Notes under the pieces: model-generated | Databases searched by the model: none | What the model saw: only the letters and a program-made list of their open reading frames with translations | What the model was told of the DNA's origin: nothing | Source: JAXLVB01 sp046329195 | Lineage (GTDB): Bacteria; Bacteroidota; Bacteroidia; Cytophagales; Spirosomataceae | Assembly (NCBI GenBank): GCA_046329195.1 | Contig: JAXLVB010000002.1 | Location: 62,001-126,000 of the forward strand | Direction of reading: 5' to 3' | Length of the DNA: 64,000 nt | Translations under genes and position numbers: made by a program | Part shown: in pieces, positions 9,828-17,743 of the stretch | Numbering within the stretch: position 1 is the stretch's first letter | How the letters are laid out: each line of letters begins with the position of its first letter

Positions 9828-9835
9828 TACCTTTG
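9828..9835 (+). promoter_or_regulatory. Bacteroidota-type -7 box upstream of the lyase gene
   Basis: TACCTTTG matches the -7 consensus TAnnTTTG, 43 bases before the lyase ATG. No convincing -33 TTTG box lies at the usual 19-21-base distance, so this is a partial match only. Confidence 0.3.
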
Positions 9836-9877
9836 GGTCAGTATTGTCAAGACAAGGAAGATTAGTCGTTTGGAGTC

Positions 9878-11050
9878 ATGAGCAAAAAAATTAGTTTTTT
9901 GTATTTTGTTTTGTTAACAACTTGGGCGTATGCTCAAAAATGGCCACAACATAGTTATTTCCAGGAAATTAGTCGTGTTTTAAAAAAAGATGTCATGCTT
10001 CAAGCTGCTTGGGCCATGACTCAGCAGCCTATCACCGTTACGGCAAGCCGCTGTGAGCGCTCGGCTGGTGGCTTACACGACTTCTACTCTGAAGGCGATT
10101 ATTGGTGGCCGGACCCTAACAATCCGATTGGTCCGTACATCCAACGTGACGGACAAACCAATCCCAATAATTTTGTGGCACATCGCAAGGCTATGATTCG
10201 TTTTAGCCAGATTGTAGGGGCGTTGGCATCGGCTTACTTGCTTACTCACGATGATAAATTTGTCAAGCAAGCTTTTGTCCACATCGAAGCGTGGTTTCTC
10301 GATCCAGCTACTCTGATGAATCCTAACTTGTTATATGCCCAAGCCATTTCGGGCAAAGTAACAGGGCGAGGTATTGGGATAATAGATACCATTCACCTCA
10401 TGGAAGTGGCGCAGGGGATGAAGGTAATGCAGCAGTCGGCAGCAGTAGATAAAGATAAATTAGAAAGAGCAAAAAACTGGTTTGCCCAATACCTCCAATG
10501 GCTTACTACGCATCCGTATGGTTTAGAAGAAAAAAATGCCCTCAACAATCATGGTACGTGCTGGGCGATGCAAGTAGGGGTTTTTGCTAAACTTACAGAT
10601 AATCAAACGATTGTGAACGAATGTGTAGAGCGATTTAAAACAGTATTATTGCCTAATCAAATGGCCGTTGATGGTAGCTTTCCGCTCGAACTAAAGCGTA
10701 CCAAACCCTACGGCTATTCGCTTTTTAATCTAGACGCTATGGCCACCATCTGCCAAACACTTTCGACGTCAACCGATAATCTTTGGAGCCTAACTCTATC
10801 TGAAGGCCGAAACATGCAGAAGACGATAGACTTCATTTTTCCTTATTTGGCCGACAAAAGCAAATGGCCTTATGCCAAAGACGTAATGTGTTGGGACGAA
10901 TGGCCTGTGGCTCAGCCGTTTTTGCTATTTGGTTATCTACATTTTGGTCAAAAAGAATGGCTTAGCCTCTGGAAGAAGTTAAGCCACTATCCACAAAACG
11001 AAGAAGTTATTCGAAATCTGCCTATTCGCAATCCGTTGATTTGGATTTGA
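9878..11050 (+). CDS. Secreted alginate-lyase-family polysaccharide lyase (PL5/PL38-like)
   Basis: A 390-aa protein with a signal peptide ending near AYAQ and an all-alpha alginate-lyase (PF05426-type) domain. The N-terminal signature GDYWWPDPNNP and the central NNHGTCW (His225) and PYGY (Tyr278, Tyr280) motifs fit the His/Tyr beta-elimination chemistry of this family. Family members cleave alginate or glucuronan; which one is not decidable here, and assignment to PL38 is my best guess. Its position after the SusC/SusD locus suggests that it releases the oligosaccharide that system imports. Its stop codon directly abuts that of the convergent acylase gene. Confidence 0.8.
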   Translation: MSKKISFLYFVLLTTWAYAQKWPQHSYFQEISRVLKKDVMLQAAWAMTQQPITVTASRCERSAGGLHDFYSEGDYWWPDPNNPIGPYIQRDGQTNPNNFVAHRKAMIRFSQIVGALASAYLLTHDDKFVKQAFVHIEAWFLDPATLMNPNLLYAQAISGKVTGRGIGIIDTIHLMEVAQGMKVMQQSAAVDKDKLERAKNWFAQYLQWLTTHPYGLEEKNALNNHGTCWAMQVGVFAKLTDNQTIVNECVERFKTVLLPNQMAVDGSFPLELKRTKPYGYSLFNLDAMATICQTLSTSTDNLWSLTLSEGRNMQKTIDFIFPYLADKSKWPYAKDVMCWDEWPVAQPFLLFGYLHFGQKEWLSLWKKLSHYPQNEEVIRNLPIRNPLIWI

Positions 11051-13231
11051 TTATTCGCCCGGGTGGTACGTCCGTTCGGCGTATTTCAAGACATCTTCTT
11101 TGTAAAAAAGTACGTCTTTGAACTTGCCTTGCGAGTACATGAGACCTTGGTCGTTGAAGTGCTTAGAGGTAGGGTCGCCGCTGTTGCCACCTGCCAACAA
11201 GGATTTTGCCTTGATACGAGGTCCAAATTCTACCGCACAGATAAAACTATTACCACTCACTCCGTAGCGCTTGACCGTACCCGGATACACCCGACTATTG
11301 TACGAAGGTAACATCCCCCACAATGCCGAGGCATACTTGACGGGGTAGCTAGGCTGTGCATCGTCATGCTTTTCGACTAAGTCGTTATTGATGCGCTGAA
11401 AACGATTGATGTCTCCCCACGGCACTTGCCATTTACCATATTTGCTTTTCAGTTCGTTCAACACCGTCACTAGTGGCGAGGTCAGTTGCTGTAAGGTGGC
11501 CGAAGCCGCAAAACGTTTGGTGTTTTCTACTTGATCGGCTTCACCTTCGTTGATGTATAGCCGGGTTATGGTTGGCGTGAGTTTTTGCGCCCATTCAATA
11601 GCCAAAGTAGTGGCAATAGACTGCTCCGACGTATGATAATTCCAGATTTTGAGCATACTGATAGGCTCTGCGAGCAATGTGTAGAGCGAGTCGCCGGGTT
11701 TAACTTGTTGCTCAAATGATTTAATGAGGGCGGGTACCAGCACTTCAAACGCCGAGAGGTAGGTATCGTAACCAGCCTCAATGACTTTGTCGAGGGTATA
11801 GCCTGTTTTGCTACCTAAGACCCGTACCGCATTGACGCCTCTAAAGTTTTCGCCGTCGGGAGCCATGTAGCGGGGGAAATCTTCTTTTTTGGGGCTTTGG
11901 CTGCCCGAACCTGTAAACGGCGTTGAGTTACAATTTTGTATCCAGCCGTTGCTAGGGTTATAGATATGCACGGTCTCGTCCACCTTGTGTAAGCCTTTCC
12001 ATTCGGTAGCAGAGGTGCTTCCATCCATGAGTTTCGACCAGTTGAGCGACTTGTCCCGAACCGGAATATAATTACCATGCCAAAGGGCGATATTGCCTTT
12101 GTTGTCGGCAAAAACGGTACTATTAGAAGTGTTTCCTCGCAAGCCCATGATTTGCTTGTATTCCTCAAACCCTTTGGCTTTGGTTCGTTTCCAGCTCTGA
12201 ATCAAGCTCGTCATGGAGCGATTGTAAGACTTTAAACTCACCCATTTGCCTTCTCGTTTGGCCATAATTGGGCCGTGATGTGTGAAGTATGTTGTGATGG
12301 TTTTACTTTGAAGTTGACCGTTTTCGAGATAACGCAAGGTGATTTTTTTCTGTGTAACGGGCTTTAGATTTCCATCGTATTCATAAAAAAGTTGATTGTC
12401 TTTCCGAACAATTTTTTCGGCATAGGTGTCGGCTACGTCCACATTACACGAGGTGTGCATCCAGCCACAATATTTATTAAAGCCCTGATAAACAAAGAAC
12501 TGACCCCAAGTGACGGCGCCATAGGCATGAAGACCTTCGTCGCTGACCATTTGTACTTCGGGACGGAAGTAGAATGTGACGTGGGGGTTGATATATAAAA
12601 TGGCCTTACCCGATGCCGTAATGCTAGGGGCAAAAGCAAAACCATTAGAACCTGTCTGAAACTCAGGGTCTTTGGCTTCAATGGCAGCAGACGCTTCGCC
12701 GCCGTTGTAGAAACTTCGCAATTCCGCTACGCTCAAGTCGGCGGTATTGATGGCACCAATGCTGCCGTCGGTCCAGAGAAGGGGGTACCAGGGCTGAAAC
12801 TTGGTCAGAAGGGCGGGCTTTACCTGAGGGTTTTTGTAGAGATAGTAATTGATACCATCGGCATAGGCTTGTAGTAGTTTTTTGAGCCAAGGTTCGGCTT
12901 TTTGATAGTCGGCAATGGCCTCGGTTGAGTCAATCAAGAGCCTGATTTGTAGGTCGTTGTAGAGTGCAGCTTCGCCCCGAAGTTCGGCAGTACGCCCGAG
13001 TTTTTCGATGTAGTTCATCTCTATTCGCTTAAAGTCGTCTTCACATTGGGCATATAGCAAACCAAACACAGCCTGTGCATCGGTTTTGCCATAGATATGG
13101 GGTATTCCCCAGTTATCCCGAATGACAGTGACCTGCTTCGCTTGTTGTTCGAGTCGAACTACTTCGGCTGGGGCAAAACGTTGGGCAACTAACTGAAGAG
13201 GAAGAAGTAATACAAGAATCAAGTGCTTCAT
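11051..13231 (-). CDS. Penicillin-acylase-family Ntn hydrolase, exported
   Basis: About 726 aa from ATG 13231, chosen because MKHLILVLLLPLQLVAQ is a clear signal peptide; a longer frame starts at 13303. The family is made as a precursor that self-cleaves before a catalytic Ser: here Ser195 in TGSNGFAF. The upstream VIRDNWGIPHIYG signature is typical of the alpha-chain region. Members hydrolyse amide bonds of acylated compounds (beta-lactams, acyl-homoserine lactones, lipopeptides); the substrate here is unknown. It is transcribed towards the lyase, with no bases between the two stop codons. Confidence 0.9.
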   Translation of the reverse strand: MKHLILVLLLPLQLVAQRFAPAEVVRLEQQAKQVTVIRDNWGIPHIYGKTDAQAVFGLLYAQCEDDFKRIEMNYIEKLGRTAELRGEAALYNDLQIRLLIDSTEAIADYQKAEPWLKKLLQAYADGINYYLYKNPQVKPALLTKFQPWYPLLWTDGSIGAINTADLSVAELRSFYNGGEASAAIEAKDPEFQTGSNGFAFAPSITASGKAILYINPHVTFYFRPEVQMVSDEGLHAYGAVTWGQFFVYQGFNKYCGWMHTSCNVDVADTYAEKIVRKDNQLFYEYDGNLKPVTQKKITLRYLENGQLQSKTITTYFTHHGPIMAKREGKWVSLKSYNRSMTSLIQSWKRTKAKGFEEYKQIMGLRGNTSNSTVFADNKGNIALWHGNYIPVRDKSLNWSKLMDGSTSATEWKGLHKVDETVHIYNPSNGWIQNCNSTPFTGSGSQSPKKEDFPRYMAPDGENFRGVNAVRVLGSKTGYTLDKVIEAGYDTYLSAFEVLVPALIKSFEQQVKPGDSLYTLLAEPISMLKIWNYHTSEQSIATTLAIEWAQKLTPTITRLYINEGEADQVENTKRFAASATLQQLTSPLVTVLNELKSKYGKWQVPWGDINRFQRINNDLVEKHDDAQPSYPVKYASALWGMLPSYNSRVYPGTVKRYGVSGNSFICAVEFGPRIKAKSLLAGGNSGDPTSKHFNDQGLMYSQGKFKDVLFYKEDVLKYAERTYHPGE

Positions 13232-13461
13232 GAGTGTATGAACCGTTTGAGGTGAAGTCGAATGAGCAAACATACTAAATTCTGCGAAATCGTATCGAAA
13301 CAATGAGACAAGTATGGAAAGACTTTTGAGTAAAAGTACAGATAGCAGGATGAGATTAGTGGTTGTTACAGCGTATAGAACCTCTTTTTAGACTAATCTT
13401 TAAAAATGGTGTATATTGAGGACAAAGAAGGATTGAAGATAACCCCATGTATTTAAATAAT

Positions 13462-13507
13462 AAAAAGGCATGACTTGAGACAATCAAGTGATGCCTTTTT
13501 TTCTTTT
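13462..13507. terminator. Bidirectional-looking terminator hairpin
   Basis: A 17-base stem (13462-13478 with 13484-13500, one mismatch) with loop GACAA has an A-run at its left foot and a long T-run at its right foot. It most likely ends the - strand gene that stops at 13524. The rest of 13232-13461 holds no recognisable gene; CAAACATA at 13267-13274 is a - strand -7-like box (TATGTTTG) for the acylase. Confidence 0.75.
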
Positions 13508-13523
13508 TTACAGTGAGGGTAAA

Positions 13524-15263
13524 TTACTCTTTTCCAATACGCTGTTTGGTAATAGTTTTGCCATCATTAAGGTGCAAGTAATAAATTCCCTTCGATAGCT
13601 TTTTTAAATCTAACGAAGCATTTAGCTTGACAGAAGCACCTTCCAACAAAGTTATGCCTTGCTCGTTAAGAAGTTTATAGCTAAATTCAGGATAAGTATC
13701 CGCCATTTTTCGGTCTATTTCATTCCCTTTTTCATCAACAACAGTGGCTGCAACGGATAACTTGTCAATGGTTGGATTCGGTGATGAAATAAAGCGGTAA
13801 CCATAACAAGAATTTTGAGATATAAAGTAAGTTGCTGGTACACTAGGCCATCCACAGGCATTTTGTACTCGAAGGGTAATGGTAGAATACCCTGTGTTGA
13901 TAGGAGTTAGGAAAAAGGCATTACTACTGGAGTAGGCGTTGAAGGAAGATGAAGGGCTAACCTGCCAATTATAATCACTAGAGGTGCTGGATAAAAAAGG
14001 GCAGTAGAAGGCATACTGTTGATTTAAGCATAGGGATGAAGACCCGCTGATAGTCATTTCAGATGGTTGATATTGACCGACTCGGATATATTTTGTTCGA
14101 GAAATTTGAGTTCCACAAGAATTATAAAGATTGACATTAATTTGTCCATTTCCACTTTGATACAAACCAACTGTATAACTTGGATTTGTATTTCCACTTT
14201 GAGGCGTAAACTGTGAACTTGCTGACCAAGAGTAACTTATGCTACCAGGTGGAATATTAGCAATACTGTAGGTTTGTGTACCACTACATAGTACATCGCT
14301 ACCGACTATTGTAGGTGATAAATTAGGGTCGAATACAGGTCGAGTAATGGATAGCGAGTAATTGAGCGTGCCACCGCCTGAACAAGCAATACTTACGCTT
14401 AAAGTGCCTCCACTACAAGAGTTGGGAGTTACACTTATTGAAGAACCTTGGGTTTGACCTGTCCATCCAGTAGGTAAAGTCCATTGGTATTGATTTGGCG
14501 TGGTGGCGCATGAAACGGAGATACTGTAGGTTACAGGTGCAGTACTTCCTTGCGGAATAGAGTTGGCTCCATTGATACCAGATGGTAAATTAGGCCGAGT
14601 GACGAGCAGATTAGCATAATTGCTATATGAAGTGGTATTATCACACTGAAGCTTGGCTCGAACTCTTACTGTAGTGTTTGGTGAGCAAAAAGGATTACGC
14701 ATTAAGACACTATTAGAAGTAGGGTCTCCACTAATAATCCAGTTGGCGGGAGTCCATTCATAGCTTTCCGCAGAATACAATATAGTATTATTAGAGTTGT
14801 AAACATTTACTGGCTGTATGGTAGGGTCAAAAACTTGCTGTGTGCAGAGGTTGATAGGGAGGGTTGAATTATTGTTGGGATAAAATACCATAGATGGAGT
14901 TATGTCATACAACGACCTAATCCTTCTTTCAAAAGTGTAAGTGGTATTCAAAGCCGGAGTGGTGCAACTTTTAAATACGACCGTGACTTTTAAATTATCG
15001 TTCTTGTCACTTGGAATTACATCTACAAATGGAACGGGCGAATTAGTAATGGTAGTTGAATTGTTAGCAAAGATGCCATTGGTTACGCTCCAATCGTATC
15101 GACAGCCTTGGGATGATGTATTGTTGTTAAATTGAAGGGCTAACCGATAGGTAGTGCCAGGGCAAAGTAAGGCAGGATCAGGAGAGAGAGAGAAGGTAAT
15201 ATTTTGTGCTGAAACAAGTAAAGAATTACTGCAAAAAAGAAAAATAATCAACATAAAAACCAT
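13524..15263 (-). CDS. Secreted protein with PKD-like repeats and type IX secretion sorting domain
   Basis: A 579-aa protein with a signal peptide (start to about residue 20, SAQ), several Ser/Thr/Asn-rich beta-sandwich repeats with YSW.../YQWTLP-type cores resembling PKD-like domains, and a C-terminal sorting domain of about 90 residues (SSPNPTIDKLSV ... LKKLSKGIYYLHLNDGKT). The last domain is the type IX secretion signal that is cleaved during export to the cell surface. There is no enzymatic domain, so it is probably an adhesin or matrix protein. The start could also be the Met at residue 4. Confidence 0.85.
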   Translation of the reverse strand: MVFMLIIFLFCSNSLLVSAQNITFSLSPDPALLCPGTTYRLALQFNNNTSSQGCRYDWSVTNGIFANNSTTITNSPVPFVDVIPSDKNDNLKVTVVFKSCTTPALNTTYTFERRIRSLYDITPSMVFYPNNNSTLPINLCTQQVFDPTIQPVNVYNSNNTILYSAESYEWTPANWIISGDPTSNSVLMRNPFCSPNTTVRVRAKLQCDNTTSYSNYANLLVTRPNLPSGINGANSIPQGSTAPVTYSISVSCATTPNQYQWTLPTGWTGQTQGSSISVTPNSCSGGTLSVSIACSGGGTLNYSLSITRPVFDPNLSPTIVGSDVLCSGTQTYSIANIPPGSISYSWSASSQFTPQSGNTNPSYTVGLYQSGNGQINVNLYNSCGTQISRTKYIRVGQYQPSEMTISGSSSLCLNQQYAFYCPFLSSTSSDYNWQVSPSSSFNAYSSSNAFFLTPINTGYSTITLRVQNACGWPSVPATYFISQNSCYGYRFISSPNPTIDKLSVAATVVDEKGNEIDRKMADTYPEFSYKLLNEQGITLLEGASVKLNASLDLKKLSKGIYYLHLNDGKTITKQRIGKE

Positions 15264-15281
15264 TTTGGCTTTTAAGCCAAA
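15264..15281 (-). promoter_or_regulatory. Hairpin directly abutting the start codon of the T9SS-exported protein
   Basis: TTTGGCTT and AAGCCAAA are separated by 2 bases and end immediately before the ATG at 15263. In the mRNA the start codon would sit at the foot of this 7-8-bp stem, which could limit initiation. Regulation is inferred from position only. Confidence 0.45.
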
Positions 15282-15369
15282 CTGAACGACTGAACGACCT
15301 TGGTTGGTTATTCAATGATACTGAGTTGGTATTTTTCATGACACTTATTGTTTAAGATTGAAAAATGGA

Positions 15370-16029
15370 TTAAAAATGATATGTTGCATTAATTACTTGC
15401 AAGGGGACTAACTCGCCATCAAGACGTCGATAATTGAGTGCAGTCTGCTTAGAGGAGCCATTAGAGGTTCCGTAGGAGTCAGAGAAAATCAATCGGAGAT
15501 TCAAATTGGTTTCTGCTGATACTGACCAATTTTTGGAGATATAGTACTTAAGTCCGGCAATTCCTGATATGCCTGTTGTGATTTTAACATCATAAAGCCT
15601 ATTGATGATGTACGGAACAGTACCAGAGGTAAAAACATCATTTCTCGACATATCATATTGTAACGAGAAGGGTATATCAAGTGCTAGATAAGGCACTACC
15701 CTACTTTTTTCTTTCGGAAATTGCCACTCATAACCAACTGCTAAGTAAGGTGATAGCTTGGTTATATAAAGTGGATTATTTAGACTTTGACCCGTCAGGT
15801 CTTTGTACCTCGAACCGTACATCCCTAACCGCATCCTTAAGGCTCTTTTTTCATAATTTCGTCTCACAAACAACGAAGCTGGGTATTGATTTTTACCAAA
15901 TAGCCAAAGTAAGTCTGTACTGGCTTCCCATTTACTTCCATAGGGTTTTTCATGAGCCGTTTGCGCTCGAATTTCATCACCATTCCAAAACAGAAAGAGA
16001 GAAAAAAATACAAAAACAGGAGTTCGCAT
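15370..16029 (-). CDS. Putative outer-membrane beta-barrel protein
   Basis: A 219-aa protein with an N-terminal signal peptide (ending near RAQ), alternating hydrophobic/polar strands and a C-terminal aromatic residue (NATYHF), all typical of a small outer-membrane barrel. No enzymatic motif. It is upstream of the T9SS-exported protein on the same strand, 106 bases apart. A functional link, for instance as a surface partner, is only suggested by proximity. Confidence 0.65.
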   Translation of the reverse strand: MRTPVFVFFSLFLFWNGDEIRAQTAHEKPYGSKWEASTDLLWLFGKNQYPASLFVRRNYEKRALRMRLGMYGSRYKDLTGQSLNNPLYITKLSPYLAVGYEWQFPKEKSRVVPYLALDIPFSLQYDMSRNDVFTSGTVPYIINRLYDVKITTGISGIAGLKYYISKNWSVSAETNLNLRLIFSDSYGTSNGSSKQTALNYRRLDGELVPLQVINATYHF

Positions 16030-16442
16030 TGCATTAAATAGTAAAAATGATTGCCTACTCGTTAAAGGATTTTCGGCTTTGTCCTTAATTTGCTTAAAAT
16101 TAACATTGGTTAATTATATTTTCAATACGTAATTTTACCCTATTTTCCAAATTTTAAAAACACGTATTTTTACGCTAAAAAATATCGTTTTTTTTGATAC
16201 CAGTAGCCCTTTTGGTGTTAAATTTCTGTATTGTAGGCTGTTTTCAACCAACAATTGTAAACGGAATGACGATGCCTATGTATTTGTATAAAATTTGTTT
16301 AAACTATTCACAAGAATAAAAGACTTAAGTGTCAATCGACCAAGTATTTATATATTTCGGATAACTATTTGCAAAGGTGAACTGCACCAGATTAGTCCCT
16401 TACCAACATTTGTTTTGTTGATTAAAATCGAAATGTAACCAC
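16030..16442. other. AT-rich intergenic region between divergent genes
   Basis: It lies between the outward-facing barrel and Nramp-like genes, so it must hold both promoters. I see no full TTTG-N19-TAnnTTTG match, no hairpin with a T-run and no RNA gene. Homopolymer runs of A and T are frequent. Confidence 0.5.
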
Positions 16443-17705
16443 ATGCCCAAGCACAAATCGCTCCTCAAGTCCATTAAAAACTACCTCCAGAAACTGGGTC
16501 CTGGCTTGGTGACAGGCGCCAGCGACGACGACCCCTCGGGCATTGCTACCTACTCGCAAGCAGGAGCACAGTTTGGCACTAAACTCCTCTGGACGGCCAT
16601 CGTGACGTACCCTCTCATGGTGGTCATCCAAGAAATGTGCGCCCGCATCGGTATCGTGACTAAGCAAGGGTTAACGGGTACGATTCGCCGGTATTATTCT
16701 CCCTATTTGCTATATGGCGTCTTGCTGGTAAGTTTTCCTTCTATTGTGCTCAATATCGGCGCTGATATTGCAGGCATGGGCGCTGTTGGCAACCTGCTGT
16801 TTCCGAGTATCCCCTCGTTTTATTTTTCGATTGGCTTTACTATACTGCTTCTGTATGCTATTATCGTGTGGCCTTATCACAAAATTTCATTAGTGCTCAA
16901 ATGGCTCTGTATCACCTTGTTTAGTTATATTTTGATTCCTTTTTTGATTCATACCGACTGGCCAACCGTACTTGCTCATGCGGTAGTGCCACAAATCGTC
17001 AATGACAAAGCTTATTTTGTGATGTTAGTCGGCATCTTGGGGACTACCATTTCGCCCTACTTGTTTTTTTGGCAAGCCTCAATGGAAGTCGAAGAAGTTC
17101 ACGCCAAGCACTTGGTGGTGGACAAAAAAATTATCAAAGACATGAAATCGGACGTAAAAGGTGGGATGCTTTTTACGAATATCGTGTTCTTTTTTATCAT
17201 CTTGACTTCTGGAATGGTGTTGTTCAAAGCGGGTATTCACGAAATCAATACGGTTGAAGAAGCCGCCAAAGCCTTACAACCACTGGCTGGCGACTTTGCC
17301 TATTTACTATTTGCCGTGGGAGTTATTGGTACGGGCTTTTTGGCCGTGCCAGTGCTAGGAGGGTCACTTAGCTATATGATGGCCGAAACCTTTGGTTGGC
17401 AAGAAGGACTCAATAAAAAATTTCATCAAGCTCCAGGTTTTTACCTGACCATGATGGTGTCGTTGGTAGTGGGACTCACGATTAACTTCGTGGGTATCAG
17501 CCCGATTCAGGCTTTGATTTACACAGCCGTGCTGTATGGCATTACAGCTCCTATACTAATTGCGTTGCTGTTGCATATTTGCAATCAATCTCGCATCATG
17601 GGCGAGTTTACCAACGATAGCTGGTCAAATGCACTGGGTGGACTCACGTTGGTACTGATGACCCTTGCGGCTGGGGTATTGCTATATTATCAGTTTATTG
17701 ATTAA
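16443..17705 (+). CDS. Nramp-family divalent metal transporter with altered metal-site motifs
   Basis: A 420-aa protein with about 11 predicted membrane helices and Nramp-like order. The TM1 motif that is normally DPGN reads DDDPSG (residues 28-33), and the TM6 motif that is normally MPH reads SPY (204-206). The Met that selects transition metals in classical MntH/Nramp is therefore absent, as in the Nramp-related branches that carry Mg2+ or other ions. It most likely still transports a cation, but Mn2+/Fe2+ specificity should not be assumed. It is followed after 38 bases by a P-type ATPase, suggesting a two-gene cation-handling operon. Confidence 0.85.
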   Translation: MPKHKSLLKSIKNYLQKLGPGLVTGASDDDPSGIATYSQAGAQFGTKLLWTAIVTYPLMVVIQEMCARIGIVTKQGLTGTIRRYYSPYLLYGVLLVSFPSIVLNIGADIAGMGAVGNLLFPSIPSFYFSIGFTILLLYAIIVWPYHKISLVLKWLCITLFSYILIPFLIHTDWPTVLAHAVVPQIVNDKAYFVMLVGILGTTISPYLFFWQASMEVEEVHAKHLVVDKKIIKDMKSDVKGGMLFTNIVFFFIILTSGMVLFKAGIHEINTVEEAAKALQPLAGDFAYLLFAVGVIGTGFLAVPVLGGSLSYMMAETFGWQEGLNKKFHQAPGFYLTMMVSLVVGLTINFVGISPIQALIYTAVLYGITAPILIALLLHICNQSRIMGEFTNDSWSNALGGLTLVLMTLAAGVLLYYQFID

Positions 17706-17743
17706 CAGAATTTTTCGCTGTCAATTTAACAGCACATACGCTC

